Shown here: positions 1 through 6,099 of the stretch, one piece after another
Layout of the letters: each line of letters starts with the position of its first letter
Numbering within the stretch: position 1 is the stretch's first letter
Assembly (NCBI GenBank): GCA_003448685.1
Contig: DLXW01000315.1
Location: 1 to 6,104 of the forward strand
DNA: 6,104 nt
Direction of reading: 5' to 3'
From: Cyanothece sp. UBA12306
Lineage (GTDB): Bacteria; Cyanobacteriota; Cyanobacteriia; Cyanobacteriales; Microcystaceae
Notes under the pieces: generated by a model
Seen by the model: only the letters and a program-made list of their open reading frames with translations
What the model was told of the DNA's origin: nothing
The model's database searches: none
Made by a program: the position numbers and the translations under genes

Positions 1-1769
1 GCTGCTATCCCTTCTAAAACTCCTACAGCAGTATTAATATCTGCTAAACCGGCAGGGGTTTCTAAGGGATTTTGAGGATTCCAAGGTCGAGAAAAAATAC
101 CCTTTGATTCTAATGTTACAGCCCACAACATAAAAAGTACCGCCCCACGACTATCGGCATTAGTTTGTCGATCCCATTTTTCCAATACTTTTGCTGCTTC
201 TATTCCAATGGGATTAGCTAATGCCTTAGTTGTGGAAATAAGAATTTCTAAAATCCGATCAGCCATTAATAATTTAGAAGAAAATTTAGCGTTAATTACG
301 TCTTCAACGCTTAGTTTATCTGACTCGTTTAGCTGCTTAATTGATTGCTGCGATCGCAAAATATTAGACGCATATTCTAGGGATGGCGGGGCTAAATAAG
401 TTGGATAATTTTTTGCCTCAAGAATCGAGGGATAGGTACTAGTCCAGGGGGGATCATTAGTATTTTGTAACCATCCTGTTTTAGGATTAGCTAGACGGGG
501 CAAATCTTCATAGTTATGATAGTCGGTCCAAAGGGTTTCGGATGTTTCACCTGGGATAATTTTTTGCCAATAGTCCCAGTCTCCTTGAGAACGTTTAGGA
601 ACTAAGGCATTAAAAAGATAAAAAATTTGTCCCTGCTGATCAGCATAGAGAAAATTAAATAAGGGAATTTGTAACTGTTTTAACCCTTCTTCAAATTGTT
701 CTAAATTATTAGCTTTACCCATCTCTAGCAGTTGTTCTAAACCGTGGAAATGGTCTAATCCTGCTACCCTTAAAGCATAAGCTTTATCTATTTCTTGGGC
801 AATAATTACCCCATGGGTTGACTTTTTGAACCCAATTTGTAGTTCTGTATAACTTCCATTTGTTTGTCTGATTTTAATCTTTTCGGTTTTTGTTTCAAAT
901 TTTTTTACTTCTCCATCTAATAAATAACCTTCATCTTTTAGGGTTAATTGATAAATATCAGCTCCATCAATAGGATTGAGGGTTACAGTCCAACCTAGGT
1001 GATCATTAAAAGCAATAGATAAGACAGGTATTCCTACTAAAGCTGCCCCATAAAGATTAATACCAGGGCTAGTTAATTGGGCTTCATACCAAAGATAAAA
1101 GTCTGACCAAGGTAAATGGGGATTAGCTAATAATATTGCCTTGTTATTTACTGATTTTTTAGGAGCAATCACCCAAGCGTTTGAACCTCCTTGGGGAGCT
1201 ATTGTTTGTAAGGATGAAACTGATTGAGGATTAGTGATAAAATGGAAATGAATAACCCTCTGGAGATGGGCTAAAATATCAGTCCCTGTAATGGGTAAAA
1301 CTAATTTAAGTTCTTCATCTATTTCTTGAGGATGTTGGAGAACATAATCATTAATTCCCCGAGCAAAAGCATCTAAATATTGGCGCATTTGGGGACTTTG
1401 TTCTTGATACCATTTTTGGGATCTCTCGGGAATTCCCATGGTTCTAACGTATTGATCAGATTCTAAATAATTAATTCCCCAATATTCAGCAGCTTTGCCC
1501 CTTGCTTGACCATAAAGCTTTAGAATTAAGTTACCATGGCTCTTAGTTTGGGCCCATCCAAAGGCTTGAAATAGATTTGGTGTATCTTTACTATAAATAT
1601 GTGGAACTCCCCAAGTGTCCCAAAGAATTTCAGTTTTATTGGCACTTAAACTAGGCAGATTAAAAGCCGCTAAAACTATTATAATGGTACTCAAAAATAA
1701 AGCCAAAAAACGCTTTGCATAGGGGAAAATGTAATTATTAGACAAGCTTAGCAACCAGGCAAAAGGCAA
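1..1769 (-). CDS. Penicillin acylase family protein (Ntn-hydrolase amidase), C-terminus beyond window
   Basis: This is an exported amide hydrolase of the penicillin G acylase / acyl-homoserine-lactone acylase family, made as one precursor that cuts itself into alpha and beta chains. 589 codons are open without a frameshift, and the gene continues past the left edge. Residues 1-20 are a basic leader, 21-37 a hydrophobic segment, with a possible signal cleavage near Ala43. The alpha chain opens with the family motif DTWGVPHIYS (51-60). The motif GGSNAW places the self-processing nucleophile at Ser196. His218 falls at beta position 23, as in known acylases, GW at beta 64-65, and an N-x-N pair at 436-438, whose first Asn is beta 241 and probably supplies the oxyanion hole. 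The start is TTG: it is the first usable codon after an in-frame stop, it has a strong Shine-Dalgarno sequence, and the segment up to residue 51 holds no in-frame ATG or GTG. The family includes cyanobacterial quorum-quenching acylases such as Anabaena AiiC, but the substrate here is not shown. It lies 95 bases downstream of the Nudix gene. Confidence 0.93.
   Translation of the reverse strand, partial: MPFAWLLSLSNNYIFPYAKRFLALFLSTIIIVLAAFNLPSLSANKTEILWDTWGVPHIYSKDTPNLFQAFGWAQTKSHGNLILKLYGQARGKAAEYWGINYLESDQYVRTMGIPERSQKWYQEQSPQMRQYLDAFARGINDYVLQHPQEIDEELKLVLPITGTDILAHLQRVIHFHFITNPQSVSSLQTIAPQGGSNAWVIAPKKSVNNKAILLANPHLPWSDFYLWYEAQLTSPGINLYGAALVGIPVLSIAFNDHLGWTVTLNPIDGADIYQLTLKDEGYLLDGEVKKFETKTEKIKIRQTNGSYTELQIGFKKSTHGVIIAQEIDKAYALRVAGLDHFHGLEQLLEMGKANNLEQFEEGLKQLQIPLFNFLYADQQGQIFYLFNALVPKRSQGDWDYWQKIIPGETSETLWTDYHNYEDLPRLANPKTGWLQNTNDPPWTSTYPSILEAKNYPTYLAPPSLEYASNILRSQQSIKQLNESDKLSVEDVINAKFSSKLLMADRILEILISTTKALANPIGIEAAKVLEKWDRQTNADSRGAVLFMLWAVTLESKGIFSRPWNPQNPLETPAGLADINTAVGVLEGIA
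350..357. repeat. HIP1 octamer palindrome GCGATCGC
   Basis: A perfect GCGATCGC palindrome lies inside the acylase gene. HIP1 is over-represented across many cyanobacterial genomes, so it is a lineage marker. It falls on in-frame codons of an intact gene (residues around Arg-Ser), so no local function need be assumed. Confidence 0.85.
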
Positions 1770-1777
1770 GGGATTAT

Positions 1778-1784
1778 CTCCTTT
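1778..1784 (-). promoter_or_regulatory. Shine-Dalgarno site that fixes the acylase TTG start
   Basis: The minus strand reads AAAGGAG followed by an 8-base spacer and then TTG at 1769-1767. This is near the ideal match and distance, and it is the main reason for choosing the TTG start over later in-frame TTG codons, which lack such a site. An ATG lies further in, at about 1719, but it is out of frame and soon meets a stop. Confidence 0.8.
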
Positions 1785-1864
1785 TTTAATTAAGGATATT
1801 GTTGATCATTTAGAATGCACAACAGCTTATAAATTCAAAGTAGATTATTAAAATTAAGATAGAA

Positions 1865-2377
1865 TTAGTGTAAAACAGTTAATCCGGCGATGTAGTTTCC
1901 TAATTGCTCTGCATTATCGTAGGATAACTCCTCAGAGGGAGGCAAAGAACTATGAGTAAATGCCTTAACTTCGCTGATTTCTAATTCATCTTGAATTTTC
2001 AATTTTCCTCGAACATCTGCAACAACGGCAACACAAATTGAGTGTAAACGTGTATCTCTTTCTGGAGAAGAATATACCCCAGCTAAACGCTGAATTTGAA
2101 GCAATTGCAACCCAGTTTCTTCCTTTAATTCTCGCCTCACAGTAGTAGCAATATCTTCTCCCCAGGCAACCATTCCACCTGGTAAAGCCCAAAGTCCTGT
2201 ATCACGCCTTCGTATCAGTACAATTTGCCCGTTGTCTAAAATAGGAATAATGCTAGTGCCGACAACTGGATGACGGAAAGCAAGGCGTACACCTTCTTGA
2301 AAAAATCGATGTAAAAAATTGTGAGAAGTCGAGGAACTGTCTAAAGGACTAGAAATAAAACGAAAAGAATTCAACAT
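1865..2377 (-). CDS. Nudix hydrolase, 170 aa
   Basis: This is a soluble pyrophosphohydrolase that would cleave nucleoside diphosphates linked to another group; the substrate (for example ADP-ribose, an oxidised nucleotide or a sugar nucleotide) cannot be told from sequence. The Nudix box is complete at residues 68-90: Gly68, five residues, Glu74, seven residues, then REL (82-84), EE (86-87) and Gly89-Leu90, so the Mg2+-binding glutamates Glu83, Glu86 and Glu87 are all present. It is preceded by the usual beta-strand and RRRDTGLWALPGG region. A short segment before about residue 28 lies outside the core fold and is less certain. The ATG start fits a promoter about 20 bases upstream; no clear Shine-Dalgarno sequence is seen, which is common in cyanobacteria. 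A similar Nudix protein, with RLAFRHPVVGTSIIPIL ahead of the box, is widespread in cyanobacteria. It lies 168 bases after glgX and 95 bases before the acylase gene, with no strong terminator in the latter gap, so read-through is possible. Confidence 0.93.
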   Translation of the reverse strand: MLNSFRFISSPLDSSSTSHNFLHRFFQEGVRLAFRHPVVGTSIIPILDNGQIVLIRRRDTGLWALPGGMVAWGEDIATTVRRELKEETGLQLLQIQRLAGVYSSPERDTRLHSICVAVVADVRGKLKIQDELEISEVKAFTHSSLPPSEELSYDNAEQLGNYIAGLTVLH

Positions 2378-2403
2378 AACAAAATTTAGATCTTGGTTGA
2401 TTA

Positions 2404-2432
2404 ATTATAAGTTTAGTTGGTCTTGATGTCAC
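2404..2432 (-). promoter_or_regulatory. Sigma-70-type promoter of the Nudix gene
   Basis: Read on the minus strand, the -35 box is GTGACA (five of six bases of consensus, 2432-2427). A 17-base spacer follows, then a perfect -10 box TATAAT (2409-2404). Transcription would start near 2397, leaving a leader of about 20 bases before the ATG at 2377. The -35 box is also one arm of a TGTCAC/GTGACA inverted repeat (2427-2432 and 2448-2453), which could be a regulator site. Confidence 0.65.
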
Positions 2433-2545
2433 GATTGTGTCGACTAAGTGACAATATTTTGACGAACAATGGATTAATTTACATTAAGATAAACAACTTG
2501 CTACACTCTATTTCAATTCCTAAAGTAAAAACATAATCTTTTAGC

Positions 2546-4726
2546 TTAGAAAAATAATACTATCATTGAGCGCGCTTTAACTAAAACGAATTCACTTGCT
2601 TCATAAACAGTTTCTTGTGGCAAAAAATCTATTTTACAAGTATCAATAATCAAATTCAAGCTTTGATCTTTTAATTCAGAAGGTAAAATAAAACTACAGT
2701 CTTCCCAATGACCATTAAATAATAAAATAAAATTCTCATTATTATTAAAATTAATCTGATTAATTGCTGCACTATTTAACCAAACTCCTAATAAATAATC
2801 TGAATTTATTTTTTCTTTCTCTACCTTATTACCGTCTCGATTAAAGCACAAAATATTTTGGTTATTGTCATTATAATCTAACCAATTATTATGGCAAAAG
2901 ATAGGATACTGCTTACGCAATTTAATTAACTTCTTGGTAAATTCAAGTAAAGAATTATTTTGTTGAATTAAGTCCCAATTAAACCAAGAAAATTCAGCGT
3001 TATCTTGACAGTAAGTATTATTATTTCCCTTTTGAGTTCGTCCCATTTCATCCCCACCTAATAGCATAGGTACTCCTTGAGATAAGAATAAACTAGCTAA
3101 TAAGTTTCGTTTTTGTCTTTCTCGTAATGCAAGTATATTTGGATCATCTGTTGTTCCTTCAACTCCACAATTCCACGAGTGATTATAATCACTTCCATCT
3201 CTATTACTTTCTCCATTAAAATCATTATGTTTATTATTATAGCTAACTAGATCATTAAGAGTAAAACCGTCGTGACACGTAATAAAGTTAATGCTAGTAT
3301 ATGGACGTTTTCCTTGTTTTTTATAAAGATCAGGACTACCAAAAAAGCGTCTTAAAAATTCTTGATTATTGGATTGTTTAGTACGCCAAAAATTTCTCAT
3401 ACTATCTCTATATTTATCATTCCATTCTGACCATAAAAATGGGAAATTACCAACCTGATATCCTTCTTCTCCGAGATCCCAAGCTTCGGCAATTAGCTTA
3501 ACCTTAGATAAAATTGGGTCTTGATAAATAATATCAAAAAAAGCAGCTCCTGCATCATATTTAATTTTAGTTATTTTTTTAGATAAAATTTGAGAGTTAC
3601 TTTCTTTTTTGTCTTGGTTACTTGTAATTTGAAATTGATATTCAGAGGATAAACTTTCTCGTGCTAGAGTTGGTGCTAAATCAAAGCGAAATCCATCTAT
3701 GTGCATTTCTGTCACCCAATAACGCAAACTATCAATAATTAGTTTGAGAACTTGGGAATGACTAACATTTAAAGAATTTCCGCACCCTGTAAAATCTAAA
3801 TATTCACTTTTTTTATTTTCATCTAATACATAATAAGTAGTATTATCAATTCCTCGTAAAAATAAAGTTGGTTCAGCTGGATTTCCTTCAGCAGAATGGT
3901 TATAAACAACATCTAAAATAACCTCAATTCCTGCTTCATGGAAACTTTTAACCATTTCCTTAAATTCAGTTACTTGCTGTCCTAAAATACCACTAGAACT
4001 ATAGCCTGCATAGGGAGCAAAAAAACCTAATGTTCTATAACCCCAATAGTCCGTTAGTCCTTTTTCTAATAAAAATTGAGGACTGGGAAAAATATGATGA
4101 ATTGGCAATAATTCTATCGCAGTAATTCCCAGAGATTTTAAATAGCTAATAGTCGTAGGATGTGCTAAACCGGCATAAGTTCCTCTCAAGTTTTTAGGAA
4201 TATCAGGATGTAATTTTGTAAATCCTTTAACGTGAGTTTCATAAATAATAGTTTCTGGCCAAGGAGTTTGTAAAACTTGATCATTTCCCCAATCAAAACT
4301 ATCGTCAATAACCACCGATTTAGGTATTAAATGAGCATTATCTAATCCTAAATAGTAGAGGTTTGTAGTTTTTGTTTGATCCTCTAAAGAATGATTAAAT
4401 AGTTCTTGTCCATTGATTACATCTCCAGCGATCGCTTTAGCATAAGGATCGATTAACAATTTGTTATGATTAAAATAATATCCTTTTTGTGGTTCATAGG
4501 GACCATAGACTCGAAAACCGTATTTTTGTCCTGGTTTAACCCCTAATACATAGCAGTACCAAACGTGATTTTCTTTATCTACTAATTTAATACGTGTCTC
4601 TTGATCTTTTTCATCAAATAGACAAAGTTCAACTTTCGTAGCATTTGCTGAAAACAAAGCAAAGTTGGTTCCCTGTTGATCCCAAGTTGCACCTAAGGGG
4701 TTAGGTTTACCAGTAGAGATTTTCAT
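2546..4726 (-). CDS. glgX: Glycogen debranching enzyme GlgX (isoamylase type, GH13)
   Basis: GlgX hydrolyses alpha-1,6 branch points of glycogen, usually on short outer chains trimmed by phosphorylase, and acts in the cytoplasm in glycogen breakdown. The 726 residues match the family's usual length. An N-terminal CBM48-type domain covers roughly 1-110 (YGFRVYGPY at 69-77). The catalytic barrel carries the four GH13 regions: DVVYNH (272-277); GFRFD (345-349), giving nucleophile Asp349; LIAEAWD (411-417), giving acid/base Glu414; and TCHD (483-486), giving the transition-state Asp486. GGDEMGRTQKGNNNTYCQDN (557-576) is a family hallmark. The C-terminal beta domain is asparagine-rich. Between LARE (354-357) and AAFFD (394-398) lies a hydrophilic stretch that I judge about 25 residues longer than in typical homologues. 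The ATG at 4726 begins the usual short N-terminus; only a weak GGAG lies 12 bases upstream. The permease gene ends 60 bases upstream on the same strand, so co-transcription is possible. Base composition is much more AT-rich than in the Nudix and acylase genes. Confidence 0.97.
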   Translation of the reverse strand: MKISTGKPNPLGATWDQQGTNFALFSANATKVELCLFDEKDQETRIKLVDKENHVWYCYVLGVKPGQKYGFRVYGPYEPQKGYYFNHNKLLIDPYAKAIAGDVINGQELFNHSLEDQTKTTNLYYLGLDNAHLIPKSVVIDDSFDWGNDQVLQTPWPETIIYETHVKGFTKLHPDIPKNLRGTYAGLAHPTTISYLKSLGITAIELLPIHHIFPSPQFLLEKGLTDYWGYRTLGFFAPYAGYSSSGILGQQVTEFKEMVKSFHEAGIEVILDVVYNHSAEGNPAEPTLFLRGIDNTTYYVLDENKKSEYLDFTGCGNSLNVSHSQVLKLIIDSLRYWVTEMHIDGFRFDLAPTLARESLSSEYQFQITSNQDKKESNSQILSKKITKIKYDAGAAFFDIIYQDPILSKVKLIAEAWDLGEEGYQVGNFPFLWSEWNDKYRDSMRNFWRTKQSNNQEFLRRFFGSPDLYKKQGKRPYTSINFITCHDGFTLNDLVSYNNKHNDFNGESNRDGSDYNHSWNCGVEGTTDDPNILALRERQKRNLLASLFLSQGVPMLLGGDEMGRTQKGNNNTYCQDNAEFSWFNWDLIQQNNSLLEFTKKLIKLRKQYPIFCHNNWLDYNDNNQNILCFNRDGNKVEKEKINSDYLLGVWLNSAAINQINFNNNENFILLFNGHWEDCSFILPSELKDQSLNLIIDTCKIDFLPQETVYEASEFVLVKARSMIVLFF
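4428..4435. repeat. HIP1 octamer palindrome GCGATCGC
   Basis: This second perfect HIP1 copy lies in the N-terminal coding part of glgX. Its presence in the AT-rich glgX gene suggests the gene has long been resident in a HIP1-bearing cyanobacterial genome, although one copy is weak evidence. Confidence 0.85.
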
Positions 4727-4754
4727 AATTAATTCTTACTCCATTATTCCTAAT

Positions 4755-4789
4755 TTCTACATTTTAAATTCTACATTCTACATTGATCA
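4755..4789. repeat. Degenerate 7-bp tandem repeat between permease and glgX
   Basis: Read on the plus strand in steps of seven, the units are TTCTACA (4755), TTTTAAA (4762), TTCTACA (4769), TTCTACA (4776) and TTGATCA (4783). Three units are identical and two are diverged. The last one includes the stop codon of the permease gene (TCA at 4787-4789 on this strand). Heptanucleotide tandem repeats (STRR type) are known from cyanobacterial intergenic DNA. The array is short, so this could be a small local duplication. Confidence 0.55.
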
Positions 4790-5575
4790 AGCTCCCATAC
4801 CTGAATATTTTTGTAACCCTTTTTGCCATAACCAACGATTTATAATAAAAAAGATAATGTTCCATCCAATCATAATCAATAAACCACGAATAATATTAAT
4901 AGGTATACCCACTAATAATGCTGCTGGAAAATACACTGTATAAGGAAATGGAGTCCACATAACTATGTCACGAATTGCAGTAGGAAAAACATCTAAAGGT
5001 GCTGTTATTCCTGAAAGAAAAACATAAGCTAAACTCCAAAATTGTTCGATAGCACTGGCTCTTTCTGTCCAAAAAGCAAAGAGAGCAAATGTATATTGAA
5101 TTAAAAAACGCAAACTAAAAGCAAGAATAACGATCACTAAAGTCAATAAAAAATTGTGAATTTTAGGTATCCAAAAAGCTCGAGGATATAAGGTGAAAAA
5201 TAAAAGTGTTAGTAAAATAGCGAAAGGAAAACGAGTTATTTTTTCTGTGATATGTCTAGCTACATGATGCCATGCTGGATCAAGCGGATGTAATAATTTA
5301 AATGATAATCTACCTTCTAAAACCTCTCTTTCAAATTCCCAAATAACCCAAACATTGGTAAATTGACGTACTTGAAAGACACAGAAAAAATAACGAGCAA
5401 ATTCTACTGCATTGAGTCCAAAATTACTATTATTTGCTGCTTCGATCCAAACTCCCATTAAAATAATAGGTAAACAACCTGATAAAATCCAGAAGAAAAT
5501 TTCAGCACGATACTCTAACATATGGGCATAATAAACTGAAAGTAGCGTAATAATCTTTTTGATTAGCCAGTTCAT
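4787..5575 (-). CDS. ABC-2 family transporter permease subunit, 262 aa
   Basis: This is an inner-membrane permease subunit of an ABC exporter-type system, similar to the ABC2_membrane_6 / COG3694 group of uncharacterised permeases; the transported substrate is unknown. About six hydrophobic segments can be seen, roughly at residues 26-44, 60-80, 115-131, 141-168, 178-195 and 226-248, separated by short charged loops. The sequence EREVLEGRLSFKLLHPLDP (about 82-100) is the conserved cytoplasmic loop typical of this group, where family members have a similar G-x-L-S-x-x-L-x-x-P-L pattern. I chose the ATG at 5575 (protein begins MNWLIKK). An in-frame TTG at 5593 would add six residues, but neither has a good ribosome binding site. 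No ATP-binding subunit or second permease is encoded nearby, so partners must lie elsewhere. glgX follows 60 bases downstream on the same strand. The gene is as AT-rich as glgX. Confidence 0.87.
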   Translation of the reverse strand: MNWLIKKIITLLSVYYAHMLEYRAEIFFWILSGCLPIILMGVWIEAANNSNFGLNAVEFARYFFCVFQVRQFTNVWVIWEFEREVLEGRLSFKLLHPLDPAWHHVARHITEKITRFPFAILLTLLFFTLYPRAFWIPKIHNFLLTLVIVILAFSLRFLIQYTFALFAFWTERASAIEQFWSLAYVFLSGITAPLDVFPTAIRDIVMWTPFPYTVYFPAALLVGIPINIIRGLLIMIGWNIIFFIINRWLWQKGLQKYSGMGA

Positions 5576-5611
5576 CTTGGAGAAAATAATCAATATTCAA
5601 ATAATAGTAAC

Positions 5612-5629
5612 ATGAATTCTAAAATTCAT
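5612..5629. repeat. Inverted repeat upstream of the permease gene
   Basis: ATGAATT and AATTCAT form perfect 7-base arms around a 4-base centre (CTAA), 37 bases upstream of the chosen permease start. It could be an operator or a leader hairpin for that gene. Being A/T-rich in an AT-rich intergenic region, it may also be chance. Confidence 0.3.
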
Positions 5630-5646
5630 ATATCTTAACAGCAAGA

Positions 5647-5652
5647 ATTATA
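5647..5652 (-). promoter_or_regulatory. Possible -10 box for the permease gene
   Basis: The minus strand reads a perfect TATAAT here, which would give a leader of roughly 65 bases containing the inverted repeat at 5612-5629. No convincing -35 box stands 16-18 bases upstream, and a rival extended -10 (TG-T-TACTAT) lies nearer the gene at about 5605-5613. Matches like these are expected by chance in such AT-rich DNA. Confidence 0.25.
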
Positions 5653-5692
5653 AAAATCTTAATTATTGGTTGATTAATACTATTGATAAAAC

Positions 5693-5715
5693 CTCTAAAA
5701 ATAATAAATTTAGAG
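5693..5715. repeat. AT-rich inverted repeat in the divergent intergenic region
   Basis: CTCTAAA and TTTAGAG are perfect 7-base arms around a 9-base loop. The site lies upstream of both flanking genes, so it cannot be a terminator for either; a regulatory role is possible but unsupported by any other signal. Confidence 0.25.
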
Positions 5716-5795
5716 AATAATTAGCTGCAAAAATAGAAGTTATTGAAACTTCGTCAATTAGAAAATCTATCTGGTAAATTACTAACGACAACTCC

Positions 5796-5825
5796 TTGCA
5801 TTATTCGATGAATGAATGATACAAT
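5796..5825 (+). promoter_or_regulatory. Promoter of rpmI-rplT with extended -10
   Basis: A -35 box TTGCAT (5796-5801, four of six consensus bases), an 18-base spacer and a -10 box TACAAT (5820-5825) lie just ahead of rpmI. The -10 is preceded by TGA at 5817-5819, giving the TG-n extended -10 motif. Transcription would begin near 5832, with a leader of only about 20-25 bases before the rpmI ATG. That is too short for the long L20-binding leader that controls these genes in enteric bacteria. Confidence 0.65.
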
Positions 5826-5854
5826 AATAGGCTGTGTCGAATTAACTAATTTTA

Positions 5855-6058
5855 ATGCCTAAACTTAAAACTCGTAAAGCTGCGGCTAAGCGTTTCCGTG
5901 TTACAGGGAGTGGTAAGAAGATTTTTCGGAGAAAAGCTTTCAAAAACCACTTATTACAACATAAAAGTTCTGAAAGAAAGTATCGTCGCTTATCTGGTCT
6001 TTCCTTAGTTAGCGAACAGGACGAAGGTAACGTGCGTCTGATGCTTCCCTATCTTTAA
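5855..6058 (+). CDS. rpmI: 50S ribosomal protein L35
   Basis: L35 is a small, very basic protein of the large ribosomal subunit that binds 23S rRNA. The 67 residues are the normal length and include the family signature [20 protein letters not shown] at the start, the [10 protein letters not shown] motif at 25-34, and the cyanobacterial-type ending NVRLMLPYL. No Shine-Dalgarno sequence precedes the ATG, but it is the only start giving the conserved N-terminus. rplT appears to follow 41 bases downstream, the classical rpmI-rplT pairing; infC, which precedes rpmI in enteric bacteria, is not upstream, and a divergent permease gene lies there instead. G+C is clearly higher than in that neighbour, as expected for a highly expressed ribosomal gene. 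Confidence 0.98.
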   Translation: MPKLKTRKAAAKRFRVTGSGKKIFRRKAFKNHLLQHKSSERKYRRLSGLSLVSEQDEGNVRLMLPYL

Positions 6059-6086
6059 ACGATATTCAGACAAAATCATCAAATTT

Positions 6087-6092
6087 AGGAGG
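6087..6092 (+). promoter_or_regulatory. Shine-Dalgarno site for the gene after rpmI
   Basis: A perfect AGGAGG stands seven bases before the ATG at 6100. It contrasts with rpmI, which has no such site, and marks the ATG at the window edge as a real start. Confidence 0.85.
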
Positions 6093-6099
6093 ATAAGTT

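Noticed and set aside
208..399. Plus-strand open frame of 63 codons
   Set aside because: It lies antisense within the acylase gene, which has clear family motifs and intact reading on the other strand. The 63-residue product resembles no family I recognise and has no ribosome binding site.
1986..2192. Minus-strand open frame of 68 codons
   Set aside because: It is an alternative frame of the Nudix gene, overlapping the Nudix box, with a cysteine- and arginine-rich composition typical of a shadow frame.
2427..2464. Possible remnant end of a Tn7-like / CAST transposon
   Set aside because: The repeated GTCA/GTCG words recall the TnsB-binding ends of cyanobacterial Tn7-like elements, but the stretch is short, lacks the regular long repeats and a terminal TGT with target duplication, and no transposition genes are present. 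Overlap with a good Nudix promoter explains part of it.
2459..2490. Plus-strand promoter reading into the 3' end of glgX as antisense RNA
   Set aside because: TTGACG is a fair -35 match, but no acceptable -10 lies 16-18 bases downstream; the nearest candidates are at 15 and 20 bases and poorly matched.
5576..5593. Six-residue N-terminal extension of the permease from a TTG start
   Set aside because: The TTG at 5593 has no ribosome binding site, and the ATG six codons later gives a normal N-terminus for this type of membrane protein. The extension remains possible but is less likely.
5693..5715. Intrinsic terminator
   Set aside because: The stem is seven mostly A/T pairs with no U-run after it, and it lies upstream of both flanking genes, so there is no transcript for it to end.
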